64,000 nt of DNA, taken from assembly GCF_022761115.1 (NCBI RefSeq), contig NZ_JAKWJS010000001.1:992001-1056000 (forward strand), written 5' to 3'. Below the pieces are notes generated by a model. The model was not told the origin of the DNA, did no database searches, and saw nothing but the letters and a program-made list of their open reading frames with translations. Positions 27,631-36,787 of the stretch are shown piece by piece. The stretch is from Dyella sp. RRB7. GTDB lineage: Bacteria > Pseudomonadota > Gammaproteobacteria > Xanthomonadales > Rhodanobacteraceae. Both the position numbers and the translations under genes were made by a program. Numbering within the stretch: position 1 is the first letter of the stretch; every line of letters begins with the position of its first letter.

Positions 27631-29226
27631 TCACCAGGCGATGGTCATCCGAAGCAGCAGTACGTTTGCCTCGTCCTGGTGCGCGGCAATGCGCGCCGTC
27701 AACGGATCGACTATGTGCTGGTAGCTGGTGATGAACCGGATGGCCGGCGTAATGGCAAAGTCGTAGAAGAGTTCGGTGCCCTTCTCGTTCTTGACGTTTT
27801 CCGTTCCGGCAGTCAAGCGCACCACCGATTGCTTCAGGTCGTCACTGATCTGGTTGAAGTAATACCCGACGCCAAAGCTGTCATATGGCCTTGCGTCAAG
27901 GAGGCCATGCGCAATGACATTCAGGCTTGCGTCCCGCGTGACCGGATTTGTTCGCTCCGGGGCATAACCCGCGCGGCCAAAGACGGCGATGCCACGCGGA
28001 ACCTGGCCCGCACGCATTTGCCGGGCAACATCGGACGAATCATCACTCAGATACACGTACTGGGTGAAGTTCGCAATGACGAAGGAGCTTCTGTCGCGGT
28101 AGTTAAGCGGAAGACCATCGCGCGAACCGCCGATAAGTCCGCCTACCGCCTCCGGAATCTCTGCCGGAGCGAGCGTTTGGTAAGGCGAGCTGAGATCAAC
28201 GTGTCTTTGGTTCGACCAGTTATAGGCCGGTGCAAACTGCCCCGGCAGGTCGCCAATCCGGTAGGACACCAATGACATCACATAGAGATTCACCTTGTCG
28301 AAGGCATGTCTCGCGAAATTGTCTGCCTGCGAATTGGGGTCAAGCACACCGCCGGCCAGGGCGAACTTGTCGCTGGGAGTCCACGCCGCCAGCGCCGCAA
28401 GGGCGCTGGGGTTGTAGAAATTCACCGTCATCGGGTTCTTGTTGAAATTGAAATTCGCGAAGTAGTACTTGTAGCTGTCCCCGATCATGGTTTCATCGGG
28501 AATGAAGATGTCACTGATCTTGCCGACCACCAGGCTCAAGTGTTGGCTGAGCGCTTGCGCAAGATAGTATTCGGTGGCATCGGTGTTGTGAGACAGGGTC
28601 GGTCCCGGATGAACCAGGCCAATGTACTGCGGTACGCTCGCGCCACCGGTAAAAGTGTCTTCCGGCGAGGCGCCATAACGGGACTGCAAGGTCAGATGAA
28701 AGACGCCTCCGCTCCACAATCCCGCACGTCCGGAGTCGATGTTCAGGGACGTCTGCACGTTCTGTATGAATGCATCGCCCGTCTTCAGCCCGCCCGAGGT
28801 AACGTCCTGGTAGGCACTGGTGGTGTAGACATCGATAAACACACCGTGCCGCGCCCAATCCGTACGTGTCCCACCCCAATCACCGGTCAGCTGCGTCCTG
28901 TTCCAGAAGTCGCCAGTGACTGTGCCTGGCACGCCGAAGACAGGGGCATTGTTGAAATAGGGAAGCAGCCCGGGCGCGTGATCCATGATCGAGATCTTGT
29001 CCGTATCCGCAGGCAGCCAACGCGGGTCAAGCGTGGCGCTGATATTGGTGGGCGCCGACTCGACGGCTTGATCCGCGCTGGCATTTTCGGTGTTCGCGCA
29101 AACTGATCCAACGTAAAGCAACGCCAGCAGCAGTGACGAAATGGCACGACATGGTGCTCTTTTGCGCCGCGACCGCGATGCCGCGTTGATCCCGTCTTCC
29201 ATTTCCATTGAGGTGATGCGCGTCAT
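27631..29226 (-). CDS. OprB-like outer-membrane porin
   Basis: A 531-residue porin of the carbohydrate-selective OprB family. A signal peptide (hydrophobic core ISSLLLALLYVGSVCA) precedes the mature protein. The OprB landmark LTGDWGGTRTDWARHGVFID follows, with the barrel to a C-terminal aromatic residue (MTIAW). Its ATG overlaps the stop of the CoA-transferase gene by four bases (ATGA), so the two are co-translated. The coupling suggests the porin admits the acid whose CoA ester is handled by the transferase. OprB-type porins are mostly sugar channels, so this is only inference from layout. Confidence 0.9.
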   Translation of the reverse strand: MTRITSMEMEDGINAASRSRRKRAPCRAISSLLLALLYVGSVCANTENASADQAVESAPTNISATLDPRWLPADTDKISIMDHAPGLLPYFNNAPVFGVPGTVTGDFWNRTQLTGDWGGTRTDWARHGVFIDVYTTSAYQDVTSGGLKTGDAFIQNVQTSLNIDSGRAGLWSGGVFHLTLQSRYGASPEDTFTGGASVPQYIGLVHPGPTLSHNTDATEYYLAQALSQHLSLVVGKISDIFIPDETMIGDSYKYYFANFNFNKNPMTVNFYNPSALAALAAWTPSDKFALAGGVLDPNSQADNFARHAFDKVNLYVMSLVSYRIGDLPGQFAPAYNWSNQRHVDLSSPYQTLAPAEIPEAVGGLIGGSRDGLPLNYRDRSSFVIANFTQYVYLSDDSSDVARQMRAGQVPRGIAVFGRAGYAPERTNPVTRDASLNVIAHGLLDARPYDSFGVGYYFNQISDDLKQSVVRLTAGTENVKNEKGTELFYDFAITPAIRFITSYQHIVDPLTARIAAHQDEANVLLLRMTIAW

Positions 29227-30824
29227 GCCCGGTGCTCCCCCGCACGCAAGGCGGCGGCCGCCTCATAAAGCGCCTTCGATGCCAGGCTCATGCCACCACC
29301 GCCATCGCCGCGATCCTCAATGCCATAGGAGCTCACCAGGTTGCGGATACCGCCATCGCGCGCGATGCGGGACGGGTAATGCGGAAGCTCGGGGGGTTCG
29401 GTCTTGAACGATGCCGGATCGTCCCAATCGGTCGTATCGGGATCCACGCCGGGAATGCTTGGCGCCTGGCGCACCCACGACGGTGTGTGACTGAATTCCA
29501 CTGCGGATGCCAGGCGAGTAAAGATGCCCGACGGGGTAACCTGGTCGACCCCGTGATCGACAAGGTCCTGTATCGTCACCGGCAGGTACGGCTCCGCATC
29601 GCGCTGCTCGAGCAGCGTCGTCGCCATGGTGGCGCAGCGCTGCAACGACACATGGACTTGCCAGAAACCGCCGCGATCCTCCCGCTCAGCGAGAGCGGCA
29701 ATGATGCCGATGGCACCGAGATTACCCGTCAGATAGTCGTTGATCAGCACCGATACAACCGTGGGATCGGGCAGATCGGTGGAATGCGCATGCATCATGC
29801 CCGAAACCGCCTGGCCGATTTGCTCGAAGCCACGCCGTGACGCCCACGGCGTATTCGGCGGAGCATACGAGGCATGAGCCACCACGAGGCCTGGATTGAT
29901 TTGGCGCAGGGTTTCCTCATCCAACCCAAGACGCTCCAGCGTCCCGGGCGAGTTGCTGTTCACCAGTACGTCGGCATTCGCCAGCAACTCGATGAAACGG
30001 CCTTTGCCGAAGCTCCCCTTCACATCGAGCAGCATGCTCTTCTTGCCCCAATTGACGTCGAGCCACAGCGGAAGTACCCAGTCACCCATGGGGGGCTGCA
30101 CTTTGATGACGTCCGCCCCTTGCTCGGCAAGCAAGCGGCCCATCGTGGGACCGGCAACCAGGTGAGTGAGCTCAAGCACGCGCACCCCTTCCAGGGGACG
30201 CTGCCTGGCGGGACCAAGCCGACGTGCCGAAGCGCCACGATGTGTTTCGATTTCAATGAGCGGACGACCGGCGACAGCCGAACCCTGGGGATGCGCCAAC
30301 CATTCTTCCGGTGAACGGACGATGCCGGCAGGTAGACGAAGCGCCGCCAGCTCGTCCTCAATCTGCTGGGATGTTTTCCTGGCCACTGATGCTTGAATGG
30401 CCGACGCTGTATTGGCGGACTGGAAATAGTTGAGCAGCCCGTCACGAAGATGCGGGTGCAAACCGATGATGGTGACGTATCGACCATCCTTGGCCCGGTA
30501 GGTACCGTTATCCGGTCCAACCGGCCACGTGTCCATCAGCGTGGCGTATCCATTGAGAAACTGCAGCTGGGGCGCGTTCAAAAGCAAGCCACAACGACGG
30601 CGGTTCAGGCTCATGGTCTGCGAGGGAAGGCCTCGCATGGTTCCCAGGTGCTCAACTACCGATCCGTAGGCAGCCATCACGCCGGCTGCGTAGTCGTGAA
30701 CCTTGATGGCGCTACGCGCGTATGAGTGACCGTGCTGGATATGGATCTTTGAATCGTCGAGCGTGAACGGAAGGGACGCGCTGACGGTGTCGTACGCTTT
30801 CTTCTGAAGCAAATTGACGATCAT
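29223..30824 (-). CDS. CaiB/BaiF family (class III) CoA-transferase
   Basis: A 533-residue protein with the class III CoA-transferase block RPLEGVRVLELTHLVAGP and LAEQGADVIKVQPP starting near residue 205, not at the N terminus. The first 200 residues (with VHDYAAGVMAAYGSVVEHL and TYRAKDGRYVTIIGLHPHL) resemble the later half of the same fold. The protein therefore looks like an extended or rearranged member of the family, as in a known group of about 480-residue CoA-transferases. ATG 30824, with CGGAG just upstream, is chosen over an open frame that runs 141 codons further. It is first in a two-gene unit with an OprB-like porin and is divergent from an AraC-type regulator. Substrate unknown. 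Confidence 0.85.
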   Translation of the reverse strand: MIVNLLQKKAYDTVSASLPFTLDDSKIHIQHGHSYARSAIKVHDYAAGVMAAYGSVVEHLGTMRGLPSQTMSLNRRRCGLLLNAPQLQFLNGYATLMDTWPVGPDNGTYRAKDGRYVTIIGLHPHLRDGLLNYFQSANTASAIQASVARKTSQQIEDELAALRLPAGIVRSPEEWLAHPQGSAVAGRPLIEIETHRGASARRLGPARQRPLEGVRVLELTHLVAGPTMGRLLAEQGADVIKVQPPMGDWVLPLWLDVNWGKKSMLLDVKGSFGKGRFIELLANADVLVNSNSPGTLERLGLDEETLRQINPGLVVAHASYAPPNTPWASRRGFEQIGQAVSGMMHAHSTDLPDPTVVSVLINDYLTGNLGAIGIIAALAEREDRGGFWQVHVSLQRCATMATTLLEQRDAEPYLPVTIQDLVDHGVDQVTPSGIFTRLASAVEFSHTPSWVRQAPSIPGVDPDTTDWDDPASFKTEPPELPHYPSRIARDGGIRNLVSSYGIEDRGDGGGGMSLASKALYEAAAALRAGEHRA

Positions 30825-31334
30825 GTTGACTCCGATTGTTTGGCGACCATGATTCGGCTCGCCGCTAGGCCACACTTCTCTTCGACGATGAAGACCGCGC
30901 TGCGCTTTTGGCGCACAGTCGATCGGCCCACTGATAAGCAGGCGCGATTGCTGTCGGCATTCGTGTTCGAGAAGTTTCGTAACAGGCAAGTCAAAGACCC
31001 GCCATTCAACGGCGGGATCTCTGCTCAGTGCTTTCCCACGCTTATGACAAGGCCATCGACAGAGCTCGTTCGCATGCCTACCAAGAGACATGCCACATCC
31101 CCGCGATGCACCCCTGTTTTCACAGATCCCGGCCACGTTAGGCCCGGCCGACCTCCCTCCCCTGGGCGAGCCCTTCTTAGGAGGGAGCGCTCCTGAGTGA
31201 GGAGTCTCGATGCAACAGGCCAAACGTGAAATGATCGAGCAGGCCAAATAGTTGATCGGGTCGGCCAGCGCGCTATGGAACGGGTTTCGATTTGCTTATA
31301 AGTAGAGAGGGACAAGGGGATCAAGTACGAAGAT
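30825..31334. other. Divergent intergenic region, CoA-transferase / AraC regulator
   Basis: A 510-base spacer that should carry both promoters. An 8-bp inverted repeat (CTCCCTCC at 31153-31160 and its complement at 31180-31187) is followed by a CTCCTgagtgAGGAG hairpin at about 31190-31204. A plus-strand frame is open at 30840-31196, but its composition is not convincing. No clear gene. Confidence 0.4.
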
Positions 31335-32372
31335 ATGTCATTGACGAATTTGCGCCGCAACATCAACGGCGCGGCGATCATGGCCAAGGTGGCCATTGAG
31401 CGCGGTGTACCGCTGCGTGTTTTTCTTGCGGGAACCGGGATCAAGCGCGAGGATCTCGATGACCCGCAATCCACCATTACGTTCGAACAGGAGTTCCGGC
31501 TGATCAGAAACCTGCTCGGGCGATGCCAGGCGCCTGTGGGCATCGGCATGGCCATCGGTTGCCGCTATCGATTCACATCGATCGCCCCGGTAGGGTTTGC
31601 GTTGGTCAGCAGTCCGAACTTCCGCAGCGCGTTCGACATCATGCTTCGCTACGCCGACCTCAATGCATCCCTTATCCAAGTCATCCTCGAAACTGAAGAT
31701 GAAGGGGGCGACCTTCGCATCGGATTCCTGGAAGAGCGGCTACCTGAGGACATACGACACTTTGCAGTCGAACGTACGATGGGCGTGGCCATAGCCATAG
31801 CTCGCGAACTACTCGAACGCGAAGTTTTACCGCGATCCATTCAATTTCGCTTGCCGCAGCCTGCAAGCGCGCGCGTTTATCGATCGCTTACGGGTATCAG
31901 CCCAACATTCGGTGCGATGAAAAACTTGCTGGTCCTTAAAAGGGCCGATGTGGACGAGTCACTGGCACGCCGCAATCCACTGGCTCTTCGCCTGGCGGAG
32001 GACCAGTGCCGACAGTACCTCGCCAGCTGGAAAGCCAGACATGGCCTCGCAGGCCGGGTGCGCGACGTCATAGCAAGAACGCCGCGCGAAATGCCTGAGA
32101 TGGGTGAAATCGCATCGACGCTTTGTGTTTCCGTGCGAACGCTGCGTCGGCGCCTGCAGGATGAGGGTGTGACTTATATCGGCCTGTGCAACGAGGTTCG
32201 ACAGGCCATGGCAGAACAGATGTTGGCCATGCCAAGGCTCCCCATCGAACAGATAGCCGAGCGCCTTGGCTACTCGGAGTCGGCGAGTTTTACCCACGCC
32301 TTCAAGCGCTGGACGGGACAGACCCCGCAATCCTTTCGTCGGGATCGCACGCTGGCGAACAAGGGGAAGTAG
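31335..32372 (+). CDS. AraC-family transcriptional regulator
   Basis: A 345-residue regulator. The N-terminal about 200 residues match the arabinose-binding-like domain of OruR/ArgR-type AraC proteins (FRLIRNLLGRC, FTSIAPVGFALVSSPNFRSAFD). The C-terminal pair of helix-turn-helix motifs is clear: EIASTLCVSVRTLRRRLQ and IEQIAERLGYSESASFTHAF, ending in a typical FKRWTGQTPQSFRRD in two blocks. It is transcribed away from the CoA-transferase/porin unit and is the obvious candidate to control it in response to the acid substrate. Confidence 0.92.
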   Translation: MSLTNLRRNINGAAIMAKVAIERGVPLRVFLAGTGIKREDLDDPQSTITFEQEFRLIRNLLGRCQAPVGIGMAIGCRYRFTSIAPVGFALVSSPNFRSAFDIMLRYADLNASLIQVILETEDEGGDLRIGFLEERLPEDIRHFAVERTMGVAIAIARELLEREVLPRSIQFRLPQPASARVYRSLTGISPTFGAMKNLLVLKRADVDESLARRNPLALRLAEDQCRQYLASWKARHGLAGRVRDVIARTPREMPEMGEIASTLCVSVRTLRRRLQDEGVTYIGLCNEVRQAMAEQMLAMPRLPIEQIAERLGYSESASFTHAFKRWTGQTPQSFRRDRTLANKGK

Positions 32373-32844
32373 CGCGCGCCACTGGGTGCCGCTGTATTGG
32401 TCCACGAAAAACCGCCCCGCCTGGGGAAGCCGGCAGCTGCGCATCCAGGATCGATACGCTCGGCGATAGAAACGCTTCATTGCCAAACGGTAAGAGATGA
32501 GCTTCTCGACAGCCTGCTAGGCGCTCGCCGCGGCAAAAAGGCGACTTCGTGACTTTCGTCGCCCTCATTCTTCCCTAATTCTTGTCTCCCATACTTTCTC
32601 TCCAAGGCCAGATCAACGGCCTCCTGCAGGTCGTGACGGAAGGAGGCGCCAAGCGCTATGGAGATCGACGCCTTTCCGAATGAATCGGTGAATTCCCCGC
32701 TGGGAAAACACCTCGCCGCGCATCAGCAACGCGTTACGCGTGGCCGGCGATAGCAAAGTCTTTACATATGGCTGGATTTTCGCGACGGCATGCACACCCA
32801 GTGCCATCCATCGACACATAGTTCACTCATCCGAGGAAGAAGTC
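32373..32844. other. Intergenic region with a solitary IS end
   Basis: No convincing gene in 472 bases. It contains one copy of the terminal inverted repeat of the IS described near 40 and 42 kb (see separate entry), without the rest of that element. Confidence 0.5.
32503..32520. repeat. Solitary IS terminal inverted repeat
   Basis: TTCTCGACAGCCTGCTAG matches the right ends of the two IS remnants at 40550-40567 (one mismatch) and 42747-42764 (two mismatches). It also matches the complement of their left ends. No transposase sequence is attached, so this is a scar of an excised or deleted copy. Confidence 0.75.
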
Positions 32845-33456
32845 ATGAAACGTAGTCTTATCGCTCTTGCATGTACCACGCTCTTTTCAATCGGCACGAC
32901 GTGGGCCGCTCCCAATGACGCCGTGGTCACACTACCGGCCGTGGAGGTGAACGCGTTCAGCCTCGAACAGCATCAGGCTTCACTTCACACGACGATCACG
33001 CAGGTGGATCCAGCCAAGAGGACGATCACCCTGAAGGGACCGGGCGGCCATGAAGAAACCGTCGAGGTGGGATCCAACGCTGGCAGCCTGAAAGACCTCA
33101 AGGTCGGCGACCAGGTGGATACGCACTATCAGCGCGACGTCGCTCTGCAGATTCTGCCCGCCGATGGCTACGATCAGCCCGGCATCGAGTATTCGGGGAG
33201 CATGGCCGCCTCGAACAGTGCGAATGATCCGACCATTCATTCCTCTTACACCGAGACGCTGACCACCACCTTGTCCGCCATCAGCCTGGACCATGAGACG
33301 CTGACCCTGACGGCCGCGGACGGCCATTCGCGGACCATCGATGTCCGCAAGCTGGAGGATCGCAACAAGCTGAGCAAGCTCAAGGTGGGCGACCTGGTGC
33401 GCGTTACCTATGCCGAAGCCATGGCCATTTCCCTCCAACCGAAGGAAGACGGCTGA
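32845..33456 (+). CDS. Exported protein with two repeated small beta domains
   Basis: A 203-residue protein with a clear signal peptide (MKRSLIALACTTLFSIGTTWA). The mature part contains two copies of a small beta domain of about 55-60 residues. The first runs from TTITQVDPAKRTITLKGPGG to KVGDQVDTHYQRDVALQI. The second runs from TTLSAISLDHETLTLTAADG to KVGDLVRVTYAEAMAISL. Each has the pattern 'strand, T-x-T-L/V, then L-K-V-G-D-x-V', as in small periplasmic OB-like (DUF5666-type) domains. Start ATG 32845 is fixed by GAGGAAG upstream. The function is unknown. A strong hairpin follows the gene. Confidence 0.75.
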   Translation: MKRSLIALACTTLFSIGTTWAAPNDAVVTLPAVEVNAFSLEQHQASLHTTITQVDPAKRTITLKGPGGHEETVEVGSNAGSLKDLKVGDQVDTHYQRDVALQILPADGYDQPGIEYSGSMAASNSANDPTIHSSYTETLTTTLSAISLDHETLTLTAADGHSRTIDVRKLEDRNKLSKLKVGDLVRVTYAEAMAISLQPKEDG

Positions 33457-33476
33457 GTTGACGCCTGCCGGCAAAG

Positions 33477-33507
33477 CAGCGCCCGTCACGATGCGTGACG
33501 GGCGCTG
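33477..33507 (+). terminator. Strong hairpin terminator
   Basis: A perfect 14-bp stem (arms 33477-33490 and 33494-33507, CAGCGCCCGTCACG and its complement) with a 3-base loop lies about 20 bases after the stop of the duplicated-domain protein. Only two T residues follow, as is common in GC-rich genomes. Confidence 0.75.
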
Positions 33508-33554
33508 TTGGCATGCGCAGGCGGGTGGGCGATCGCGATCTTCCGGAGCATGCC

Positions 33555-34793
33555 GTGTCACACCCATCATCTCGCCGCGGCTTTCTTAAAGCGTTGTTGT
33601 CGGCGCTGCTCGTCTTCGGCCTCGCCGCCCTGAGCCAGGGCCATGGCGGGCCGGGCGCAAGCAACGCACAAGCCGGTGCTGCGTTTTACGACTACGAACC
33701 GGCGCTGGCCGACGGTCCGCCGGGTTCGATCATTCGCATGGAACCGATGGCCGGTGCGCCGCTCAATGCGCATGCTTACCGCGTGCTGTACCGTTCGATA
33801 GGCGTGCATGGAGAAAGCATCGCCGTCTCCGGTGTATTGATCGTTCCCGCCGGCCGTGCGCCGGCCGGTGGACGCGACATCGTGGCGTGGGCGCATCCCA
33901 CCACGGGCATCGTTTCCCGTTGCGCGCCGTCAGCAACCCGCTTCGTGTTTCAGACCATGATGGGGCTGCGCGAACTCGTCCGGCATGGCTACATCGTGGT
34001 GGCCACCGATTACCCGGGACTGGGTACGGAAGGCCCTCATCCTTATCTGGTTGGCCGCAGTGAAGCCCGCGCGGTGATCGACGCGGTACGGGCCGCGCGC
34101 CAACTCGCCGGCGCCGATGCAAGCAATCGCTACGCCGTATGGGGACATTCGCAGGGCGGCCAGGCGGCCTTGTTCACCGGCATCATCGCCGGCAGCTATG
34201 CGCCCGAGCTGCGGCTGGTCGGTGTAGCCGCCGCCGCGCCGCCTACCGATCTCAAGAGCCTGCTCAACGAAGATGCCCTCACCGACGGCGGCCGCAATGT
34301 GACGGCGATGACGTTATGGTCCTGGCATCGCGTCTATGGCGCCCCCATCGACCAGGTGATCGCACCCGCAGCCATGCCGGCCGTCGACGCGCTCGCGCAG
34401 GAATGCATCCAGTCACCGTACGACATGTTGCGACGGCACTACACGCAGCGTCCGCTACAGGATCAGTTCCTTGCCGTCCCCAATGTGACCGCGCTGATGC
34501 CGTGGCGTGGACTGCTCGCGGAAAATATCCCGGGCACCTTGCCGGCCGACCTTCCCGTGCTGGTGACGCAGGGCGGGACGGATCGACTAGTGTTGCCGCA
34601 AATCACGCGTGCCTACGTGCGCCGGCTCTGCGCGGCGGGCAGCCGCGTCGACTACCTGGAACTGCCGGGGGTACGACATGGTTTCATCGGGCACCACAGC
34701 GCACCGCAAGCGGTTGCCTGGATCGCCGACCGCTTCGACAGGGTCCCTGCACCCAGCAACTGCCCCGCCATCCTGGCGCGCGACCAAGGCTGA
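33555..34793 (+). CDS. Exported secretory-lipase-like alpha/beta hydrolase
   Basis: A 412-residue alpha/beta hydrolase of the secretory lipase (LIP) type. GTG 33555 is preferred over an upstream ATG because GGAG sits seven bases before it. It also starts directly on a Tat-like leader, SHPSSRRGFLKALLSALLVF. The nucleophile elbow is GHSQGG with S199. Aspartate in GGTDRLVLP and histidine in GVRHGFIGHH complete a likely triad. Substrates are probably lipid or other esters outside the cytoplasm. It is not obviously linked to its neighbours. Confidence 0.85.
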   Translation: MSHPSSRRGFLKALLSALLVFGLAALSQGHGGPGASNAQAGAAFYDYEPALADGPPGSIIRMEPMAGAPLNAHAYRVLYRSIGVHGESIAVSGVLIVPAGRAPAGGRDIVAWAHPTTGIVSRCAPSATRFVFQTMMGLRELVRHGYIVVATDYPGLGTEGPHPYLVGRSEARAVIDAVRAARQLAGADASNRYAVWGHSQGGQAALFTGIIAGSYAPELRLVGVAAAAPPTDLKSLLNEDALTDGGRNVTAMTLWSWHRVYGAPIDQVIAPAAMPAVDALAQECIQSPYDMLRRHYTQRPLQDQFLAVPNVTALMPWRGLLAENIPGTLPADLPVLVTQGGTDRLVLPQITRAYVRRLCAAGSRVDYLELPGVRHGFIGHHSAPQAVAWIADRFDRVPAPSNCPAILARDQG

Positions 34794-35361
34794 GACATGT
34801 CCTTGACGACACCCCTGAATCCGCTAAACGGAGCGCGGGAATTGACGGTTCTGCAAAGCCTGCGAGCTGGACGCCTATCGCGTCCGGCCGGCAGGGGGCG
34901 AGCACCGCCGGGAGGTACTTGCGGCGTTCATGTGCCGCGTTCACTTTATAGGCATAGCGCTCGCTCTTGGGGCCGCCATGGCGGGAAGCGGCGCTGGCAT
35001 TGCGCGGATCGCCGCAGGTGCTGACGGGGTAGCTGGGGATGCGAATATCGCCGTCATTACCACGGCCAGTCGTTACACGGATGTGAACGCGGTCGGCTGG
35101 ATGGCCGATGCCTCGCGGTAGTACAACAACACCGCCGCGAGCGTGATAATCGACACCGTTGTCGTTTTTCGCCGCTTCATCGATGCGGAGGCGGAAGGTC
35201 GATTCGACGGCGGCGATGGCGTCATCGAAGAAGCAGATGGATAAGCCACGGGCGATCGCCTGGCCGCAACGCCAGCTTCGCCGACATCGGGACCGTTTTG
35301 CGCTTCGGCGACAGGACGGCGGAAATCTGGCCGCCAGGCCAGCAAGCCAGGGTCAGGCGGC
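34794..35361. other. Intergenic region, no firm gene
   Basis: These 568 bases precede the histidine kinase. A short plus-strand frame at 34930-35121 starts with a signal-like hydrophobic stretch (FIGIALALGAAMAGSGAG). Another on the minus strand at about 35073-35180 starts MKRRKTTTVSIITLAAVLLY. Neither has good support. The region may hold a decayed gene and the kinase promoter. Confidence 0.35.
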
Positions 35362-36720
35362 ATGAAATCACTGAAAACCCGGATTATCGTCGCACTGACT
35401 GTATTGTGGGTGGTGGGCGGCCTGGTCCGCGGCGCTGCTTCCTATTGGGATACCAGCAAGCGCATCAGCGATCTGCTCGATACGCACCTGGAGGGGGCGG
35501 CAGTCTGGATGGCGGCCGGCAAGGTGGGCTCGATCGGCTCGCACGGGCCACCGCAGCATTCGATCGACGGCTTCGTCGGGCAGATCTGGGAGCGCGACAA
35601 GACCGAGCCCACGGACAATACCGACTCGGAAATATTATTCGATCGCCATGCCAAGAGCGGCTTTTCCGTCGAGAACATCGGCGGACAGCCTTACCGCATC
35701 TTCACCTTGCGCAGGGATAACAGCGACCTCGTCTACCAGGTCGGCCAGCCCGTGGCATTCCGCGAACAAACCGCAAAGCATGCGGCACTGCAGAACATGC
35801 TGCCGACCCTGGTGCTGATGCCCCTGCTCTGGCTGGCGATTCCGTTGGTGGTCAATACCGCTTTTGGTTCGATGGCGCGCGCAAGCCAGCAAGCGGAGAA
35901 GGTCGGCATTGGCCACTTGGAGCCGCTCGATGTATCGCACGTACCGCTGGAAGTGCGGCCGTTTCTCGATTCGATCAACCGGATGATTGCCCGCTTGCAG
36001 GCCGGCATCGACGCGGAAAAGCGCTTTATCGCGGACGCGGCGCATGAATTGCGCACGCCCATGGCGGTCTTGCAGTTACGCGTGGACAACCTGGCGTATG
36101 CGACCGATCCGCTTGTTCGCAAAGAGCGCGAGCGCGAGCTGCGCGAAGCCATCACACGCAGCTCGACCATGATCCGTCAGATGCTTGCGCTGGCCCGCGC
36201 CGACGCCCAGCTCGATCCGGCGGCGACCGAACCGGTCGATGTGCAGCAGGTCATCCAGAACCTGGTGGCGGATCTGCTGCCCGTCGCCGACACGCGCTCG
36301 ATCGACCTGGGCGTACGGCGCTTCGAGCCGGCGCACATGAAGGCGCGCGAGGGCGAGCTGCGCATGGCCGTGCGCAACCTGATCGAAAACGCGCTGCACT
36401 ATACGCCCTCGGGTGGCAACGTCGACATCGACGTCTTCGAGGAAGACGGCTTTGTCGTCGTGCGTGTCGCCGATACCGGACCAGGCATCCCCGAGGCGTC
36501 GATCGAGCGTGTCTTCGATCGCTTCTATCGGTTGCAGACGAGCAGCGTCGAAGGCAGCGGACTGGGGCTTTCGATCGTCAAGTCGGTCGTGGCGAAGTAT
36601 CGCGGCACCATCTCGCTGGAAAACCGCACGGATGTCGCCAGCGGCCTGCAAGCGACCATCGTCTTGCCTGGCACCCGGGCCACACCGAAAGTGGTGCCGC
36701 CGGCCACGGTTGTCGGATGA
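35362..36720 (+). CDS. Membrane sensor histidine kinase (QseC-like)
   Basis: A 452-residue sensor kinase with an N-terminal transmembrane segment (about 8-28), a periplasmic sensor of about 120 residues, and a second membrane segment (about 148-170). A HAMP-like linker follows. The phosphoacceptor H228 is in FIADAAHELRTPMAVLQ. The catalytic domain shows the N-box NLIENALHYTPSGG, G1 ADTGPGIP, FDRFYRL and G2 GSGLGLSIVKSVV. It precedes its response regulator by 67 bases, an order opposite to that of qseBC. The signal is not known. Confidence 0.93.
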   Translation: MKSLKTRIIVALTVLWVVGGLVRGAASYWDTSKRISDLLDTHLEGAAVWMAAGKVGSIGSHGPPQHSIDGFVGQIWERDKTEPTDNTDSEILFDRHAKSGFSVENIGGQPYRIFTLRRDNSDLVYQVGQPVAFREQTAKHAALQNMLPTLVLMPLLWLAIPLVVNTAFGSMARASQQAEKVGIGHLEPLDVSHVPLEVRPFLDSINRMIARLQAGIDAEKRFIADAAHELRTPMAVLQLRVDNLAYATDPLVRKERERELREAITRSSTMIRQMLALARADAQLDPAATEPVDVQQVIQNLVADLLPVADTRSIDLGVRRFEPAHMKAREGELRMAVRNLIENALHYTPSGGNVDIDVFEEDGFVVVRVADTGPGIPEASIERVFDRFYRLQTSSVEGSGLGLSIVKSVVAKYRGTISLENRTDVASGLQATIVLPGTRATPKVVPPATVVG

Positions 36721-36787
36721 TGGCCGGCCCTTGGCGATAGGGCCGTTGGCCGGTGCTTGAACATCGGGTATTTGTCGGGGGGACATC

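Noticed and set aside
30840-31196. Open frame of 118 codons before the AraC regulator
   Set aside because: Arg/Pro/Ser-rich with no domain and no good ribosome site. It lies in a promoter region.
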